A stretch of DNA of 64,000 nt from CAVVNN01 sp963838035 (GTDB lineage Bacteria; Actinomycetota; Thermoleophilia; Solirubrobacterales; 70-9). Both the position numbers and the translations under genes were made by a program. Below, in pieces: positions 26,354 through 34,858 of the stretch (within the stretch, counting starts at the first letter, position 1; the number at the start of each line of letters is the position of its first letter). Under the pieces are notes generated by a model, which searched no databases, was not told the DNA's origin, and worked only from the letters and a program-made list of their open reading frames with translations. Where the stretch lies: NCBI GenBank assembly GCA_963838035.1, contig CAWIPM010000006.1:186001-250000 (forward strand), given 5' to 3'.

Positions 26354-26785
26354 ATGAGCGTTCTCGAGCAGGTCCAGGCAGATGTGCGCACGGCGATGAA
26401 GTCGGGAGATCGCGAGCGCGCCTCGGCGCTGCGGATGATCGTCGATGCGCTCCAGCAGGATGCGAAGCTGGGCGCGGGTGACGAGGTCGCGGTCCTGCAG
26501 CGCGAGCGCAAGAAGCGGTTGGAGGCGGCGGAGGCCTACCGCGAGGCGGGCCGCGCCGAGCAGGCGGCCGCCGAGAGCTTCGAGTCCGAGCTGATCGAGG
26601 GCTATCTGCCGCAGCAGCTCTCCGACGAGGAGCTGGCCGAGCTCGTCGACGCCGCGGTGGCGGAGACCGGAGCCAGCGAGCAGCGCCAGATGGGGCAGGT
26701 GATGGCGGCGCTGATGCCGCAGGTCGGCGGGCGCGCCGACGGCAAGCGGGTCAGCGCTGCGGTGCGGGAGAAGCTTGGCTCGTAG
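26354..26785 (+). CDS. yqeY: YqeY / GatB-like tRNA amidotransferase-domain protein
   Basis: A 143-residue YqeY protein, homologous to the C-terminal tRNA-binding domain of GatB. It contains LEQVQADVRTAMKSGDRERASALRMI, ESELIEGYLPQQLSDEEL and the end GGRADGKRVSAAVREKL, all typical. The physiological role is not settled; tRNA binding is presumed from homology. phoH begins within its last codons. Confidence 0.9.
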   Translation: MSVLEQVQADVRTAMKSGDRERASALRMIVDALQQDAKLGAGDEVAVLQRERKKRLEAAEAYREAGRAEQAAAESFESELIEGYLPQQLSDEELAELVDAAVAETGASEQRQMGQVMAALMPQVGGRADGKRVSAAVREKLGS

Positions 26786-27725
26786 GCAGCTGACCCTCGA
26801 CAACAGCGTCGCTGCCGAGCTGGCCGGCTCCGAGGACGCGATCCTACGGGCGCTGCGCGGCCGCCTCGATTGTGAGCTGCACCTGCGCGGCAATGTCCTC
26901 ACCCTCGACGGCAACTCCGGCGACGTGCAGACCGCGGCCACCGTGGTCGACGAGCTGGTCGACCTGATCGAGCAGGGGCACGAGGTGGCCCCCGGGACGA
27001 TTGAAGCGGTAACAGGGGCGCTCGACGCCCACGAGAGCCCGGCCGAGATCCTCGAGGACGTCGTCTGGCGCCATCGCAACACAAGGGTCGCGCCGAAGAC
27101 GCTGAACCAGAAGCGCTACGTCGACTCGATCCGCCGCCACACGATCACCTTCGGGATCGGCCCGGCCGGCACCGGCAAGACCTTCCTCGCGGTTGCGATG
27201 GCCGCTGCCGCCCTGGCCGAGCGGGAGGTGCAGCGGATCATCCTCACCCGCCCCGCCGTCGAGGCGGGGGAGAGCCTCGGCTTCCTCCCGGGTGACATCC
27301 AGGCCAAGGTCGACCCCTACCTGCGACCGCTCTTCGACGCCCTCTACGACATGCTCGACCCCGACCGGGTCAACGGCTACTTCGAGCGCGGCGTGATCGA
27401 GGTGGCGCCGCTGGCCTTCATGCGCGGCCGTACTCTCAACGACTCCTTCGTGATCCTCGACGAGGCCCAGAACACCAGCCCCGAGCAGATGAAGATGTTC
27501 CTGACCCGGCTCGGCTTCAACTCGCGGATGGTGGTCACCGGCGACATCACCCAGATCGACCTCCCGGCCGACCAGCGCTCCGGCCTGATCGCCGTGCGCG
27601 ACATCCTCAACGAGGTCCCCGACATCTCCTTCGTCCACTTCGGCGGCGAGGACGTGGTCCGCCACAAGCTGGTTCAGCGCATCGTCGCGGCCTACGGGGA
27701 ACACTCCGAGCGTGAGCAGCGTTGA
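26775..27725 (+). CDS. phoH: PhoH-like ATPase (YbeZ type)
   Basis: A 316-residue PhoH/YbeZ P-loop ATPase, thought to act with YbeY in rRNA processing and RNA quality control. Walker A GPAGTGKTF is near residue 129 and Walker B FVILDEAQN follows the LTRPAVEAGESLGFLPGD block; VVTGDITQIDLP is also diagnostic. A short KH-like N-terminal region precedes. The start is TTG 26775, inside yqeY; ybeY overlaps its end by 14 bp. The phoH-ybeY-era order is conserved widely. Confidence 0.93.
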   Translation: MARRQLTLDNSVAAELAGSEDAILRALRGRLDCELHLRGNVLTLDGNSGDVQTAATVVDELVDLIEQGHEVAPGTIEAVTGALDAHESPAEILEDVVWRHRNTRVAPKTLNQKRYVDSIRRHTITFGIGPAGTGKTFLAVAMAAAALAEREVQRIILTRPAVEAGESLGFLPGDIQAKVDPYLRPLFDALYDMLDPDRVNGYFERGVIEVAPLAFMRGRTLNDSFVILDEAQNTSPEQMKMFLTRLGFNSRMVVTGDITQIDLPADQRSGLIAVRDILNEVPDISFVHFGGEDVVRHKLVQRIVAAYGEHSEREQR

Positions 27726-28137
27726 CCTGGATCTCTCGGACGTGCCGGCCGAGCTGCGCGACGCAGTCGCGGCGGCGCTCGCCGGCGCCGGAGTGGAGGA
27801 CGGCCACCTCGCCGTCGAGCTGGTCGACCCCGACCGAATCCGCGCGCTGAACCGCGAGCACCGGGGCAGGGACGCGCCCACCGATGTGCTTGCCTTCCCA
27901 CTCGATGAAGGCGACCCGACGCCAGGCCCACGGGAGCTGGGCGACGTGGTCATCTGCCCCGAGCTCTGCGCCGACGTGGCCGAGGCGGCGGTCCACGGCG
28001 TGCTGCATCTCTGCGGGTATGACCATGAGGTCGATGGCGGTGAGATGCTCGCCCTCCAGGCTCGGATCCTTCGTTCATCGGAAACACCGCTGCCCCCGGA
28101 CGCGGGAGCGAGCGAGCGAGATCGCCGGTACTCATGA
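27712..28137 (+). CDS. ybeY: Endoribonuclease YbeY (16S rRNA maturation)
   Basis: A 141-residue YbeY metalloprotein with the zinc signature HGVLHLCGYDHE (96-107), needed for 16S rRNA 3' maturation and 70S quality control. The APTDVLAFPL segment is also conserved. The last 16 or so residues (LPPDAGASERDRRYS) are not typical of the family and are encoded by the left half of the 62-bp repeat shared with the trpF-trpB junction. GTG 27712 overlaps phoH; the stop overlaps the era ATG as ATGA. Confidence 0.92.
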   Translation: MSSVDLDLSDVPAELRDAVAAALAGAGVEDGHLAVELVDPDRIRALNREHRGRDAPTDVLAFPLDEGDPTPGPRELGDVVICPELCADVAEAAVHGVLHLCGYDHEVDGGEMLALQARILRSSETPLPPDAGASERDRRYS

Positions 28138-28159
28138 GCGCGAGCGAGCAAGAGCAGAG
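28098..28159 (+). repeat. 62-bp repeat spanning the era start codon
   Basis: Matches 36764-36825 at 51 of 62 positions with no gaps, by my base-by-base count; most differences are transitions. The start ATG of era is at offset 36, the same offset as the trpB ATG in the other copy. The left half encodes the end of YbeY and the right half the first nine residues of Era. Confidence 0.65.
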
Positions 28160-29054
28160 GAGGCGGCGGGTTGGCTTCATCGGCCTTGCGGGGCGCCCCA
28201 ACGTCGGCAAGTCGACGCTGGTCAACGCGATCGTCGGCTCCCGGGTCGCGATCGTCTCGGTCCGGCCGCAGACGACTCGGCGGGCGATCCGCGGCGTCGC
28301 CACCGACCTCGAGGCCGGCCGCCAGCTGATCCTCGTCGACCTCCCGGGCGTGCAGCGCCCTCGCGACGTGCTGACCGAGCGGATGCAACACCGGGTCGAG
28401 CGCGAGCTGGCGGAATCGGACCTGGCCCTGATCGTGATCAACGGCGAGGAGGGCGTCGGCCCCGGCGACCGCTTCATCGCCCGTGCCCTGCTCGGCGCCG
28501 GAGCGCGCCTGCCGGTGATCTGCGCGGTCAACAAGTCCGATCGCCTCGGCCCCAATGAGCTCGTTCCCGTCCTCGCCGCCGCCGCCGAGCTGGAGGGAGT
28601 CGACGAGGTCTTCCCGATCAGCGCGAAATCCGGCATGGGGTTGGAGGCGTTGGTCGAGCGGCTCGGGGAGCTGCTCCCCGAGGGCCCCTACATGTACCCG
28701 CCGGAGGACCACAGCGATCAGTCGAGCGAGGTGCTGCTCGCGGAGCTGATCCGCGAGCAGGTGCTGAACCGCACCCGCGAGGAGATCCCCCACTCGGTCG
28801 AGGTGTCGGTCAAGGAGATCTCCAGTCGCGAGGACGGCCTCACCACGGTCCGCGCCGAGGTCTGGGCCGAGACCGAGTCCCAGAAGGGGATCCTGATCGG
28901 CAGGGGCGGCGCCAAGATCGGCGAGATCGGCGCCGGTGCCCGCCGCTCTCTCGAAGCCACGCTCGGCGGCCGCGTCCACCTCGACCTACAGGTCCGTGTC
29001 CGCCATCGCTGGCGCCGCGACAGGGACCTGCTCGACCGGCTCGGGATCGAATGA
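28134..29054 (+). CDS. era: GTPase Era
   Basis: A 306-residue Era, a 30S-assembly GTPase that binds the 3' end of 16S rRNA. G1 GRPNVGKSTL is near 20-29, G3 DLPG near 70 and G4 NKSD near 133. The C-terminal KH domain (QKGILIGRGGAKIGEIGAGAR, then LDLQVRVRHRWRRD) is complete. The N-terminus MSASEQEQRRRR is encoded by the shared repeat and is slightly longer than usual. ATGA overlap with ybeY. Confidence 0.95.
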   Translation: MSASEQEQRRRRVGFIGLAGRPNVGKSTLVNAIVGSRVAIVSVRPQTTRRAIRGVATDLEAGRQLILVDLPGVQRPRDVLTERMQHRVERELAESDLALIVINGEEGVGPGDRFIARALLGAGARLPVICAVNKSDRLGPNELVPVLAAAAELEGVDEVFPISAKSGMGLEALVERLGELLPEGPYMYPPEDHSDQSSEVLLAELIREQVLNRTREEIPHSVEVSVKEISSREDGLTTVRAEVWAETESQKGILIGRGGAKIGEIGAGARRSLEATLGGRVHLDLQVRVRHRWRRDRDLLDRLGIE

Positions 29055-29059
29055 GGCCA

Positions 29060-29065
29060 TACGAT
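29060..29065 (+). promoter_or_regulatory. -10 hexamer TACGAT before hisIE
   Basis: TACGAT lies 8 nt before the hisIE ATG, in the 19-bp spacer after era, so the his/trp run probably begins with a leaderless transcript. Confidence 0.4.
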
Positions 29066-29073
29066 TCGATCCG

Positions 29074-29685
29074 ATGTTCGAAGAGCTGAAATTCGACGAG
29101 AAAGGCTTGGTGCCATGTGTGGCGCAGGACTTCGCCAGCGGCGAGGTTCTGACGCTTGCCTACGTCAGCGAGGAGTCGCTGCGGCTGACGCTCGAAACCG
29201 GTGAGGTTCACTTCTACAGCCGCTCGCGCGAGGAGATCTGGCGCAAGGGGGAGACCTCGGGCAACGTGCTGAAGCTGCGCCAGCTGCGCTACGACTGCGA
29301 CGGCGACGCGATCGTCGCCCTGGTCGACCCGTCCGGCCCTGCCTGTCACACCGGCGAGCGGTCCTGCTTCTACCGCGAGCTCGGCGAGGGCGGGCGGGTG
29401 CCGCTCGCCCACGAGGCGCTGCCGGCCCTGGAGCGGACCCTTCGCAGCCGCGCAGCCGAGCGTCCTGACGGCAGCTACACGGTGGAGCTTCTCGACGACC
29501 CGAAGCTGGTCGGCGAGAAGGTGCAGGAGGAGGCCGAGGAGGTGGTCCGCGCGGCTCGCGAGGAGTCCGACCAGCGGGTCGCCGAAGAGGCTGCCGACCT
29601 GCTCTACCACCTCAGCGTCCTGCTCGCCTCGCGCGAGGTTCCACTCTCCGCGGCGATGGAAGTGCTCAATGGCCGTCGTGGCTGA
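29074..29685 (+). CDS. hisIE: Bifunctional phosphoribosyl-AMP cyclohydrolase / phosphoribosyl-ATP diphosphatase
   Basis: A 203-residue HisI-HisE fusion performing steps 2 and 3 of histidine synthesis. The HisI half includes FYSRSREEIWRKGETSGN and the metal-binding RYDCDGDAIVALVDPSGPACHTGERSCF-type region (given in part). The HisE half is the helical ELLDDPKLVGEKVQEEAEEV...VAEEAADLLYHLSVLL. It is separated from the rest of the his operon and placed directly upstream of trpE, overlapping it by 17 bp. ATG 29074 is supported by the promoter spacing and by family length. Confidence 0.93.
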   Translation: MFEELKFDEKGLVPCVAQDFASGEVLTLAYVSEESLRLTLETGEVHFYSRSREEIWRKGETSGNVLKLRQLRYDCDGDAIVALVDPSGPACHTGERSCFYRELGEGGRVPLAHEALPALERTLRSRAAERPDGSYTVELLDDPKLVGEKVQEEAEEVVRAAREESDQRVAEEAADLLYHLSVLLASREVPLSAAMEVLNGRRG

Positions 29686-31177
29686 ATCAGAGCTGAAGCT
29701 CGAGCCGAGCCTGGAGGAGGCGCGCGAGCTGGCCGAGCAAAGCAACGTCGTGCCCGTCCGCGCGACGCTCGTCGATGACTGCGAGACCCCCGTCTCGGCT
29801 TTTCTCAAGCTCCGCGCGGGAGAGCCCGAGGGAGCGCCCTGCTTCCTGCTCGAGTCAGCCGAGCAGGGGCAGGTGGGCCGCTACTCCTTCGTCGGCATTC
29901 GCCCGCGCTCGGTGCTGCGCTGGAGCGAGGGCGTGCTGTCTGAGTCCGGCGGCGGATCCCACGATGCGCCCGACCCCTACGCGGCGGTCGCCGAGCGCCT
30001 TGCCACCTTCGACCCGGCGCCGGTCGAGGGCCTGCCGCCCTTCTTCGGCGGTGCGGTCGGCTTCTTCGGCTACGACCTGGTGCGCACGGTCGAGCCGCTT
30101 GGGGAGCCCAACCCCGATCCGCTCGGCCTCCCCGACATGGCGCTGATGGTCACCGACGTGATGCTCGTCTTCGACCACCTTCGCCACGAGCTGACGATCC
30201 TCGCCTGTGCCTTCGCGGACGCCGAGGGCGGCATCGACGCTGCCTACGGCCGCGCCGCCGAACAGATCGCCGAAGTGCGTTCCCGTCTGCGCGGCGCCGT
30301 CCCGGCGCCCCGGACGCCGCGGGTCGTCGAGCCCCCGACCTTCGCCTCCAACATGGAGCGCGAGCAGTTCGAAGCGGCGGTCGAGCGGATCGTCGCCTAC
30401 GTGCGTGCCGGCGATGCTTTCCAGGTCGTCCCCTCCCAGCGCTTCTCGGCTCCCGCGCCGGTCGAGGCCTTCTCGATCTACCGCGGCCTGCGCGCGGTGA
30501 ACCCCTCGCCCTACATGTACTTCCTCGAGTTCGGCGACTTCCAGATCGCCGGCGCCTCTCCCGAGCCCCTGGTCAAGGTCCACGGCGACCGGGTCGAGAC
30601 GCGGCCGATCGCCGGCACCTACCCGCGCGGCGCCAACGAGGACGAGGACCGCCGCCTCGCCGAGCGGCTCGTCAACGACCCCAAGGAGCGCGCCGAGCAT
30701 GTGATGCTGGTCGACCTCGGCCGCAACGACCTCGGCCGTGTCTGCGAGTACGGCTCGGTCAGCGTCGACGAGCTGATGGTGGTCGAGACCTACTCCCACG
30801 TCCTCCACATCGTCAGCCAGGTCTCCGGGAAGCTGCGCGAGGGGGTCAACGCGATGGACGTTCTGCGCTCGGCGCTGCCCGCCGGCACCCTGTCCGGGGC
30901 GCCCAAGGTCCGCGCGATGCAGATCATCGACGAGCTGGAGCCGGTCAAGCGCTGCTCCTACGGTGGCGCAATCGGCTATCTCTCCTGGAACGGTGACCTC
31001 GACACCGCGATCCACATCCGCACCGTCGTCGTCAAGGACGGCCAGATCCATGTCCAGGCGGGCGGCGGAACCGTCGCCGACGCAAAGCCCGCCTACGAGT
31101 ACAACGAGTCGGTGAACAAGGCGAAGGCGGTCTTCCGTGCCGTCGAGCTGGCCTGCGAACAACCGGACTGGGCCTGA
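29669..31177 (+). CDS. trpE: Anthranilate synthase component I
   Basis: A 502-residue chorismate-binding TrpE, which converts chorismate and ammonia (from TrpG) to anthranilate. Conserved segments are FFGGAVGFFGYD, the tryptophan-feedback loop region near LLESAEQGQVGRYSF (LLES motif), RPIAGTYPRG, LVDLGRNDLGRV, TLSGAPKVRAMQI and YGGAIGYLSWNG. Retention of LLES suggests feedback inhibition by tryptophan. It overlaps hisIE; trpG starts 3 bp downstream. Confidence 0.95.
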   Translation: MAVVAESELKLEPSLEEARELAEQSNVVPVRATLVDDCETPVSAFLKLRAGEPEGAPCFLLESAEQGQVGRYSFVGIRPRSVLRWSEGVLSESGGGSHDAPDPYAAVAERLATFDPAPVEGLPPFFGGAVGFFGYDLVRTVEPLGEPNPDPLGLPDMALMVTDVMLVFDHLRHELTILACAFADAEGGIDAAYGRAAEQIAEVRSRLRGAVPAPRTPRVVEPPTFASNMEREQFEAAVERIVAYVRAGDAFQVVPSQRFSAPAPVEAFSIYRGLRAVNPSPYMYFLEFGDFQIAGASPEPLVKVHGDRVETRPIAGTYPRGANEDEDRRLAERLVNDPKERAEHVMLVDLGRNDLGRVCEYGSVSVDELMVVETYSHVLHIVSQVSGKLREGVNAMDVLRSALPAGTLSGAPKVRAMQIIDELEPVKRCSYGGAIGYLSWNGDLDTAIHIRTVVVKDGQIHVQAGGGTVADAKPAYEYNESVNKAKAVFRAVELACEQPDWA

Positions 31178-31180
31178 GCG

Positions 31181-31738
31181 ATGCGCGTCCTCATCATCGA
31201 CAACTACGACTCCTTCACCTACAACCTGGTCCAGCTCCTGGGCGAGCTGGGGGCGGAGATCGAGGTGGTGCGCAACGACGTTGCGAGCGTGGAGGAGCTG
31301 CTGGGCCGCGAGCCCGACCGCCTTGTCGTCTCGCCCGGTCCCTGCACCCCCGCCGAGGCCGGTGTCTCGGTCGAGGCGATCCGCGCCTTCGCCGAGGCCG
31401 GCACCCCCGTGCTCGGGGTCTGCCTCGGCCACCAGTCGCTGGTCGAGGCGTTTGGCGGGCGCACCGTGCTGGGCGAGCCGGTCCACGGCAAGGACGCCGA
31501 GATCGAGCACGACGGGAAGGCGATCTACACGGGGTTGCCCAGCCCGTTGGTCGCCGGCCGCTACCACTCGCTCGTCGCCGACCCCGGCCTGCCCGACGAG
31601 CTGGAGCTGAGCGCGACCCTCGGCGACATCGTGATGGGTGCCCGTCACCGCGAGCTGCCCGCCGAGGGCGTCCAGTTTCACCCCGAGTCGGTGCTGACCC
31701 CGCATGGCAAGCACCTGCTGGAGAACTTCCTTGCCTAA
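31181..31738 (+). CDS. trpG: Anthranilate synthase component II (glutamine amidotransferase)
   Basis: A 185-residue class I glutamine amidotransferase subunit. It begins MRVLIIDNYDSFTYNLVQLLGEL, has the nucleophile cysteine in GVCLGHQ (near 81) and the His-Glu pair in VQFHPESV (near 168). It supplies ammonia to TrpE. Not fused to TrpD. trpD starts inside its last codons. Confidence 0.95.
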   Translation: MRVLIIDNYDSFTYNLVQLLGELGAEIEVVRNDVASVEELLGREPDRLVVSPGPCTPAEAGVSVEAIRAFAEAGTPVLGVCLGHQSLVEAFGGRTVLGEPVHGKDAEIEHDGKAIYTGLPSPLVAGRYHSLVADPGLPDELELSATLGDIVMGARHRELPAEGVQFHPESVLTPHGKHLLENFLA

Positions 31739-32756
31739 CGACGTCGTCTCTCGGGCGATCGACGCGGTCTGCCGCGGCGACCACCTCACCGCCGACCATG
31801 CCTCGACGGTGCTCGCCGAGATCATGGAGGGGCGCACCGACCCGGTCCAGACCGGCGCCTTCCTTATCGCGCTGCGGGCGAAGGGGGAGACCGTGCCGGA
31901 GCTGGTCGGCCTGGCGAGGACGATGCGCGCGCTCGCCGCCCACGTCGAGGCCGGGCGCAGTGACCTTGTCGACACCGCCGGGACGGGCGGCGGGCCCTCG
32001 ACCTTCAACGTCTCCACCACAGCTGCCCTGGTCGCCGCCGGCGCGGGCTGCGCCGTCGCCAAGCACGGCAACCGCTCCAGCACCAGCAGGTGCGGCTCGG
32101 CCGACCTGCTCGAGGCGCTCGACGTCAAGATCGACCTCGGCCCCGAGGCGGTCGCCGAGTGCATCGACGAGGTCGGCTTCGGCTTCATGTTCGCTCCGCG
32201 CCACCACACGGCGATGGCAAACGTCGTCCCGGTGCGCAGAGAGCTCGGTGTGCGGACGATCTTCAACTTCCTCGGCCCGCTGACCAACCCGGCGGGCGCC
32301 GAACGCCAGCTGCTCGGCGTCTCCGACCGCCACTACCAGGAGACGATCGCCGAGGCGCTGGTCGGGCTGGGCAGCGCGCGGGCGATGGTCGTCGCCGCCG
32401 AGGACGGCCTCGACGAGCTCTCGATCTCGGCGCGCACGCGCGTGATCGAGGTCGCCGAGGGCGGCACCGCGGAGTGGTTCGTCGAGCCCGGCGACCTCGG
32501 GTTGCCCGAAGCCGATCTGGAGGAGGTCGCGGGCGGCACGCCGGCGCAGAACGCGGCGGCCTCGCTCGCGGTGTTGGAGGGGGAGAGCGGCCCGCGCCGC
32601 GACCTCGTCCTGCTCAACGCCGGCGCCGCGATCTACGTGGGCGGTCGCGCGGCGGACCTCGCCGAGGGGGTCGAGAAGGCGGCCGAGGCGATCGACTCGG
32701 GCGCGGCCCGCCAGGTGCTCGCACGCCTGATTGCGACGAGCTCCCGGCTCGCCTGA
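31731..32756 (+). CDS. trpD: Anthranilate phosphoribosyltransferase
   Basis: A 341-residue TrpD transferring phosphoribosyl from PRPP to anthranilate. The PRPP-binding glycine loop is DTAGTGGGPSTFNVST (near 80), followed by KHGNRSSTSRCGSADLLEALD and FAPRHHTAMANVVPVRRELG. TTG 31731 is preferred: it overlaps the trpG stop and has GGAG about 8 nt upstream; ATG 31704 would add nine residues but lies deep in trpG. The next gene is not trpC but a secreted protein. Confidence 0.94.
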   Translation: MPNDVVSRAIDAVCRGDHLTADHASTVLAEIMEGRTDPVQTGAFLIALRAKGETVPELVGLARTMRALAAHVEAGRSDLVDTAGTGGGPSTFNVSTTAALVAAGAGCAVAKHGNRSSTSRCGSADLLEALDVKIDLGPEAVAECIDEVGFGFMFAPRHHTAMANVVPVRRELGVRTIFNFLGPLTNPAGAERQLLGVSDRHYQETIAEALVGLGSARAMVVAAEDGLDELSISARTRVIEVAEGGTAEWFVEPGDLGLPEADLEEVAGGTPAQNAAASLAVLEGESGPRRDLVLLNAGAAIYVGGRAADLAEGVEKAAEAIDSGAARQVLARLIATSSRLA

Positions 32757-32891
32757 GCAGTGGCAGTCTGCTCGCCAGGTGGTCATGCAACGCGGCTTGA
32801 CGCACTTCGATCATTCTGAAAGTCTTCCAACGGTCTCTGACACCGCGCCGGTGACAAACCTCGCGTCCGCGCCAAAAACATCGGAGGAAGA

Positions 32892-33911
32892 GTGAGCAAG
32901 GCAATTCGTATTCCCGTGATCGCGATCATGGCCGTCGGTGCCTTGTTGGCGCTCAGCTCAGCCGCGGTGGCCCAGGTCACCGTAGGCCAGACTGCGCCCG
33001 GCGTGAGTCCGGCGACCGAATGCGAATTCGAATCGCCATATGACGAATTCCAAGCCGAAGTCTCATCCGGAGCGAGTTACACGGTTCCGACCGGCGGGGT
33101 GATCACCTCATGGAGCACCAACGCCGGTGCGGGCGCGGGTCAGACGCTGAGCCTGAAGATCTTCCGTCCACTGACATCGACCACCTACCAGATCCTCGCT
33201 CACGACGGACCCCGCGCGCTGACCCCGAGCACCCTCAATACTTTCGCGGTGAGCATCCCGGTCCAGGCCGGGGACATCCTCGGGCTCGCGATCCCGATTA
33301 GCAAACCGGCATTGGGAGCAGCCCCCATCGCCTGCTTCTTTGAAACCGGCAACGCCGGCGATGTGATCGCCTACCACGAACTGTTAGCGGCCGATGGCGC
33401 CGTCTTCACCCCGGAAGAAACCTTCACCAAATCGCGCTTGAACGTCTCGGCGACGCTGTTGCCGCCGCCCACTGTGAGCGGGATCTCTCCCGCGAAGGGC
33501 TCGGTCAAGGGCGGCACCAGCGTCATCCTCGCGGGCGCCAACTTCGCCGCGGTCCAGAGCGTGGACTTCGGCTCGACTGCCGCCAAATCCTTCACGGCTG
33601 ACTCCGAAGGTCAGATCACCGCGATCTCCCCGGCAAGTGCCAAGCTCAACAAGGTACCGGTGACCGTGACCACAGTCGCCGGCGCCGCCTCCAGCCCCAC
33701 GACCTTCGCCTACCAAGGCTGCAAGGCGCCAAAGCTGCATGGCAAGAAGCTGAAGGCTGCAAAGAAGATCTTGAAGAAGAACGACTGCAAGCTGGGCAAG
33801 GTCAAGAAGACCGGCGACGCGACCGCCAAGGACGGCAAGGTGATCAAGCAGAACCCGAAGTCGGGCAAGGTCCTCGCCCCGGGCGCCAAGATCGCCGTCA
33901 AGCTCGGCTGA
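32892..33911 (+). CDS. Secreted protein with IPT/TIG and PASTA-like domains
   Basis: A 339-residue exported protein of unknown function. A signal peptide (1-28, ending AAVAQ) is followed by a beta-rich region of about 160 residues, an IPT/TIG immunoglobulin-like domain (VSGISPAKGSVKGGTSVILAGANF, about 194-272) and a basic PASTA-like repeat (LHGKKLKAAKKILKKNDCKLGKV...VIKQNPKSGKVLAPGAKI, about 280-339). PASTA domains often contact peptidoglycan. GTG 32892 has a strong GGAGGAAG Shine-Dalgarno, unlike its neighbours. It interrupts the trp genes between trpD and trpC and has its own 135-bp upstream region. Confidence 0.75.
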   Translation: MSKAIRIPVIAIMAVGALLALSSAAVAQVTVGQTAPGVSPATECEFESPYDEFQAEVSSGASYTVPTGGVITSWSTNAGAGAGQTLSLKIFRPLTSTTYQILAHDGPRALTPSTLNTFAVSIPVQAGDILGLAIPISKPALGAAPIACFFETGNAGDVIAYHELLAADGAVFTPEETFTKSRLNVSATLLPPPTVSGISPAKGSVKGGTSVILAGANFAAVQSVDFGSTAAKSFTADSEGQITAISPASAKLNKVPVTVTTVAGAASSPTTFAYQGCKAPKLHGKKLKAAKKILKKNDCKLGKVKKTGDATAKDGKVIKQNPKSGKVLAPGAKIAVKLG

Positions 33912-33912
33912 G

Positions 33913-33954
33913 GCCTCCCCCGGAACCGAGGTGCCCCGCCAGGGGAGGCGGGGC
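33913..33954 (+). terminator. Two mutually exclusive hairpins before trpC
   Basis: GCCCCGCC (33933-33940) and GGCGGGGC (33947-33954) make a perfect 8-bp stem with a 6-nt loop. GCCTCCCC (33913-33920) is perfectly complementary to GGGGAGGC (33942-33949), which overlaps the first structure, so only one can form. Probably terminates the IPT/PASTA transcript; an attenuation role is speculative. Confidence 0.45.
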
Positions 33955-33963
33955 TCGACCATT

Positions 33964-33969
33964 TAGGCT
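33964..33969 (+). promoter_or_regulatory. -10 hexamer TAGGCT before trpC
   Basis: TAGGCT is 9 nt before GTG 33979 with no Shine-Dalgarno; a leaderless start that would restart transcription after the hairpins. Confidence 0.45.
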
Positions 33970-33978
33970 CTTCTCCAC

Positions 33979-34785
33979 GTGAGCATGATCGAGCAGCTCA
34001 TCTCAGCGGCCCGGGAAGGTGTGGACCGTCGGCGCAGGGAGGTTCCGCAGGCGGACCTCGAAATGCGGCTGGCCGGTCGCGGCCACGACCGGCCCTTCAG
34101 CGAGGCCCTGGTGCGGCCGGGGCTGTCGTTGATCGCCGAGTTCAAGCGGCGCTCGCCCAGTGCCGGAGAGATCTCCGCCGCGGCCCTGGTGGGCGAGCAG
34201 GTCGCCGCCTATGAGCGCGGCGGCGCCGCCGCGCTCTCGGTCCTCACCGACGAGACCCACTTCGGGGGCTCGCTCGAGGACCTTCGGGATGCGCGTGCCG
34301 CCTGCGAGCTGCCGATTGTCCGCAAGGACTTCATCGTCGACCCCTACCAGCTCTACGAGGCGGCGGTGAACGGCGCCGACGCGGTGCTGCTGATCGTTCG
34401 CGCCCTCGGCGACGACGATCTGCGAACCCTGCTCGACGAGTCTCGCGCCATCGACCTCGACTGTCTGGTCGAGGTCCACGACGCGGCGGAGCTGGAGCGG
34501 GCGCTGGCGCTGGACGTCGAGGTGATCGGGATCAACAATCGCGACCTCGACGCCGGCATGGTCGACGTCTCGACGACCTACGAGCTGATGCCCGACGTGC
34601 CCGCGGGCAAGACCGTGGTCGCCGAGAGCGGGATATCGCAGCGCTCCGAGCTGGAGGAGTTGGAGCGGGTCGGGGTCGACGCGGTGCTGATCGGCGGCGC
34701 GCTGATGGAAGCCGCCGATCCCGAGGCCAAGACACGCGAGCTGACCGGCGCCGACGAAGGCACGCGCGAGCATCTCTTCCCGTAG
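33979..34785 (+). CDS. trpC: Indole-3-glycerol phosphate synthase
   Basis: A 268-residue TIM-barrel TrpC closing the indole ring from CdRP. Conserved strands are LSLIAEFKRRSPSAG (catalytic Lys), VLTDETHFGGSL, LPIVRKDFIVDPYQ, VIGINNRDLDAG and VAESGI. GTG 33979 (MSMIEQLIS) is favoured by promoter spacing; ATG 33985 is two codons in. It stands apart from trpD by a secreted-protein gene and from trpF by htrA. Confidence 0.94.
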   Translation: MSMIEQLISAAREGVDRRRREVPQADLEMRLAGRGHDRPFSEALVRPGLSLIAEFKRRSPSAGEISAAALVGEQVAAYERGGAAALSVLTDETHFGGSLEDLRDARAACELPIVRKDFIVDPYQLYEAAVNGADAVLLIVRALGDDDLRTLLDESRAIDLDCLVEVHDAAELERALALDVEVIGINNRDLDAGMVDVSTTYELMPDVPAGKTVVAESGISQRSELEELERVGVDAVLIGGALMEAADPEAKTRELTGADEGTREHLFP

Positions 34786-34858
34786 GCGTCCGGCCGAATT
34801 TAGGAAGTCTTTTGAGTTCGTTTAGGGACGGATCAGCGCCGAGCCGGATCATCGCCGC

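Noticed and set aside
29054..29074. T-box or Trp attenuator ahead of the trp genes
   Set aside because: The spacer before hisIE is only 19 bp, and trpE overlaps hisIE, leaving no room for a leader.
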